Position numbers and translations under genes: made by a program | NCBI GenBank assembly: GCA_964464375.1 | Contig: CAYXFU010000002.1 | Location: 1-64,000 of the forward strand | DNA length: 64,000 bases | DNA from: CAIOZA01 sp964464375 | Lineage (GTDB): Bacteria; Bacteroidota; Ignavibacteria; Kapaibacteriales; UBA2268 | Reading direction: 5' to 3' | Notes under the pieces: model-generated | Seen by the model: the letters and a program-made list of their open reading frames with translations, nothing else | Told to the model about the DNA's origin: nothing | Databases searched by the model: none | Shown here: piece by piece, positions 62,219 to 64,000 of the stretch | Numbering within the stretch: position 1 is the first letter of the stretch | How the letters are laid out: every line of letters begins with the position of its first letter

Positions 62219-62320
62219 AATTTAACGAATATACTTCAAAAAGAAAACTAAAATTCATTGTGAAATCAGATTAGTTTACCATATTTTAGCTAAAAATATT
62301 TATGAAAGATTGAAAATTCT

Positions 62321-62554
62321 ATGAGTAATAATGATATTTTAAAAAAATTAAGAGTTGCTCTTCAACTTAGAAATGATGAAATAATAAGAATCCTTGAACT
62401 TGTTGATTTCAAGATTTCGAATAGTGAGTTAGGTGCTTTATTCAGAAATGAGGACCATCCACATTTTAAAAAGTGTGGCGATCAGATTCTAAGAAATTTT
62501 TTGAATGGTTTGGTCATTCATTTAAGAGGACCTAAGTCTGAATCTCAAGATTAA
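62321..62554 (+). CDS. single-repeat DUF1456 protein
   Basis: A 77-residue protein. NNDILKKLRVALQLRNDEIIRILELVDFKISNSELGALFRNEDHPHFKKC and LRNFLNGLVIHLRG are the DUF1456 repeat. Usual members (YehS) carry two such repeats in about 150 residues; here only one is present, with the terminal fusion-free end PKSESQD. Function of the domain is unknown. The gene lies alone and upstream of the pseudouridine synthase. Confidence 0.85.
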   Translation: MSNNDILKKLRVALQLRNDEIIRILELVDFKISNSELGALFRNEDHPHFKKCGDQILRNFLNGLVIHLRGPKSESQD

Positions 62555-62696
62555 TTTCATTCATTACTATTCAAAAAGGTAATGAAGAATAAGAACTTAA
62601 TTCTTCATTCAAACATTTATTCGTTAATTTTGCATAAAGATGCTGTATTCAGAATCGATTTTTTCATTTTCTTTCAAATCATTTTATTTAGTAATT

Positions 62697-63608
62697 ATGC
62701 GCCAAACTGACAAAACAAAAAGAAAAAAACCATCAAAAAAAAGTATAGTAAGCTACGAAGTTAAAGAAGCTAAAGAGTTGATGACCTTTTTGTCCGATAT
62801 AATGCCAGGAAAGAGCAGAACGGCTATTAAGTCACTCTTATCCAATAGACAAATCATTGTTGAGGGAAAAATAGTCACGAAGTTTAATTTCCTTCTTTCG
62901 GTCGGTCAGGAAGTATTAATTAATCCTAATAGACCGGCTAAGGAAGTTAAACTAAAACGCTTGTCTATTATCTTTGAAGATGATTATCTAATCGTAATTA
63001 GGAAAGAACCAGGATTACTTTCAATAGCTACCGACAAAGGCAATGATGTAACTGCTTATAGTATTCTTAGCGAACATGTCAAACAAGAAGATCCTTTTAA
63101 TAAAATTTATGTGCTTCACAGATTAGACCGTGAGACATCAGGAATAATGATGTTTGCGAAGAATCAGCAGGTAAAACAGGCATTACAATCAGATTGGCAG
63201 GAGTCTGTTGCAGACAGATGCTATATGGTTGTAGTTGAAGGTCACGTAGAAAGAGAGCAAGGTACTATTACTTCATGGCTTACAGAAAATAAAATATTCA
63301 AAGTTTTTTCGAGTCCAACTCCAAACAATGGACAAAGAGCGGTTACACATTTTAAAGTCCTAAAAACCAATCCAAAATATTCTCTGGTAGAAATTAGACT
63401 TGAAACCGGGAGAAAAAATCAGATTCGTGTTCACATGCAGGATATTGGTCATCCTGTTGTCGGAGACAAAAAGTATGGTGCAACACATAATCCGATAAAT
63501 AGATTGGGTCTTCATGCTTATCTGCTATCATTCAAACACCCAATCACTAACGAAAATATGCGGTTCGAAACTGGAATCCCTCCAGAGTTTGATGCAATGT
63601 TTAAGTAA
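62697..63608 (+). CDS. RluA-family pseudouridine synthase
   Basis: A 303-residue enzyme. A basic N-terminus and an S4 RNA-binding domain (residues 27-76) are followed by the catalytic domain with HRLDRETSGIMMF (catalytic Asp144), DDYLIVIRKEPGLLS, ETGRKNQIRVHMQDIGHPVVGDKKYG and LHAYLLSFKHP. It converts uridine to pseudouridine in rRNA or tRNA. The target site cannot be told between RluC, RluD and other subgroups. The ATG at 62697 is preferred; the frame is open from 62640. Confidence 0.9.
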   Translation: MRQTDKTKRKKPSKKSIVSYEVKEAKELMTFLSDIMPGKSRTAIKSLLSNRQIIVEGKIVTKFNFLLSVGQEVLINPNRPAKEVKLKRLSIIFEDDYLIVIRKEPGLLSIATDKGNDVTAYSILSEHVKQEDPFNKIYVLHRLDRETSGIMMFAKNQQVKQALQSDWQESVADRCYMVVVEGHVEREQGTITSWLTENKIFKVFSSPTPNNGQRAVTHFKVLKTNPKYSLVEIRLETGRKNQIRVHMQDIGHPVVGDKKYGATHNPINRLGLHAYLLSFKHPITNENMRFETGIPPEFDAMFK

Positions 63609-63638
63609 AATCTGAACTTACTTTATTTGGAGTTTTAA

Positions 63639-64000
63639 TTGAAGAATTATGATGTTGTTATTTTGGGTGCTGGACCTTCCGGTCTTTTCACTGCTATTAA
63701 CATCATTCCCGATAAATCAGTTCTTATTTTAGAGAAAATGGAAAAGCCTGCTAAGAAATTATTGATTTCAGGTTCAGGGAGATGTAATGTTACCAATACC
63801 GGTTCTATTAAGGATTTCTTCAATCACTATGGAGATAATTCTAATTTTCTGAAACATTCCTTAAATTCCTTTACTAATCAGGATCTGATTGATTTTCTTG
63901 ATTCACAAGGAATGAAGACTGTTATAGATAAGAACGGTAAGGTATTTCCTGAAACACAAAAGGCATCAGACATCCTGAATATTCTTTTGAATCAATGCGA
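63639..64000 (+). CDS. BaiN/RdsA-type NAD(P)/FAD-dependent oxidoreductase, 3'-truncated by window end
   Basis: The first 120 residues are seen: YDVVILGAGPSGLFTAI with the FAD-binding GAGPSG at 10-15, VLILEKMEKPAKKLLISGSGRCNVTNTG (the characteristic HI0933 phrase), DFFNHYG and KVFPETQKASDILNILL. The TTG at 63639 is the only usable start, with ggag six bases upstream. HI0933/BaiN flavoproteins reduce unsaturated steroid or related bonds in some species, but most are uncharacterised. The gene starts 30 bases after the pseudouridine synthase, so the two may be co-transcribed. Confidence 0.9.
   Translation, partial: MKNYDVVILGAGPSGLFTAINIIPDKSVLILEKMEKPAKKLLISGSGRCNVTNTGSIKDFFNHYGDNSNFLKHSLNSFTNQDLIDFLDSQGMKTVIDKNGKVFPETQKASDILNILLNQC

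Noticed and set aside
1..64000. tRNA or rRNA genes
   Set aside because: No cloverleaf-like sequence with a T-arm consensus or rRNA-conserved words was noticed; short or unusual ones could have been missed by eye.

Overview
The window looks like an AT-rich chromosome segment from the Fibrobacterota-Chlorobi-Bacteroidota group, most likely the Ignavibacteria/Kapabacteria side rather than classical Bacteroidota. The reasons are the combination of type IX secretion parts (PorV-like barrel, PorZ-like propeller protein and several cargo proteins with C-terminal sorting domains), a flagellar regulatory set (flhF, flhG, fliA, motB, fliW, csrA), c-type cytochromes with the heme exporter gene ccmB, and a proton-pumping pyrophosphatase. 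The taxon is an inference; no rRNA or tRNA gene was seen.

Layout: 1-5.7 kb holds a cupin protein, a dicarboxylate/amino-acid symporter, a small membrane protein and a lipoprotein metallopeptidase, separated by repeat-rich spacers. 5.7-9.9 kb holds a 114-residue protein behind a sigma-54-like promoter, an NTF2-like lipoprotein, hppA and a broken aspartic-protease-like gene. 9.9-11.6 kb encodes a heme-bearing outer-membrane barrel and a small cytochrome c. 11.7-14.0 kb is motB-fliW-csrA-response regulator behind a sigma-28-like promoter. 14.1-20.7 kb is an envelope block (IgGFc-binding-domain protein, ccmB, secreted proteins). 20.8-30.1 kb is mostly housekeeping (PolX-like, TPR, PorZ-like, ribH, ogg, a trans-sulfuration lyase, pfkA). 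30.2-40 kb contains a frameshifted propeller gene, a SAM hydrolase-like gene and a signalling block: response regulator, TonB-dependent receptor, YfiR-like protein, CHASE8-type hybrid histidine kinase and an orphan receiver protein. 40-46 kb is a giant beta-helix secreted protein and PorV-like/sorting-domain proteins. 46-51.5 kb is flhF-flhG-orf202-fliA plus a single-span AMIN-like/TPR protein. 51.9-64 kb has lysine 6-transaminase, a broken TonB receptor, a WD40 secreted protein, a TAXI-like binding protein, a sulfatase-family membrane enzyme, a DUF1456 protein, an RluA-type pseudouridine synthase and the start of a BaiN-type flavoprotein.

How the genes fit together: FliA can read the sigma-28-like promoter in front of motB; FliW and CsrA form the usual flagellin-homeostasis partner switch; FlhF and FlhG set flagellar number and place. 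The secreted proteins probably use the type IX system of which the PorV- and PorZ-like proteins are parts. The receptor/YfiR/kinase operon resembles the Pseudomonas YfiBNR trans-envelope switch with the outputs exchanged.

The spacers hold a mosaic of short repeats: 5-bp-stem hairpins with GTA or TAC loops that come in pairs, arrays of TGCAA units inside a repeat of about 200 bp, and GTCATTCC-type inverted elements. Three genes carry clear lesions (9635 nonsense; 30369 frameshift; 54119 nonsense plus 56265 frameshift), so this genome segment shows active decay of accessory surface genes.
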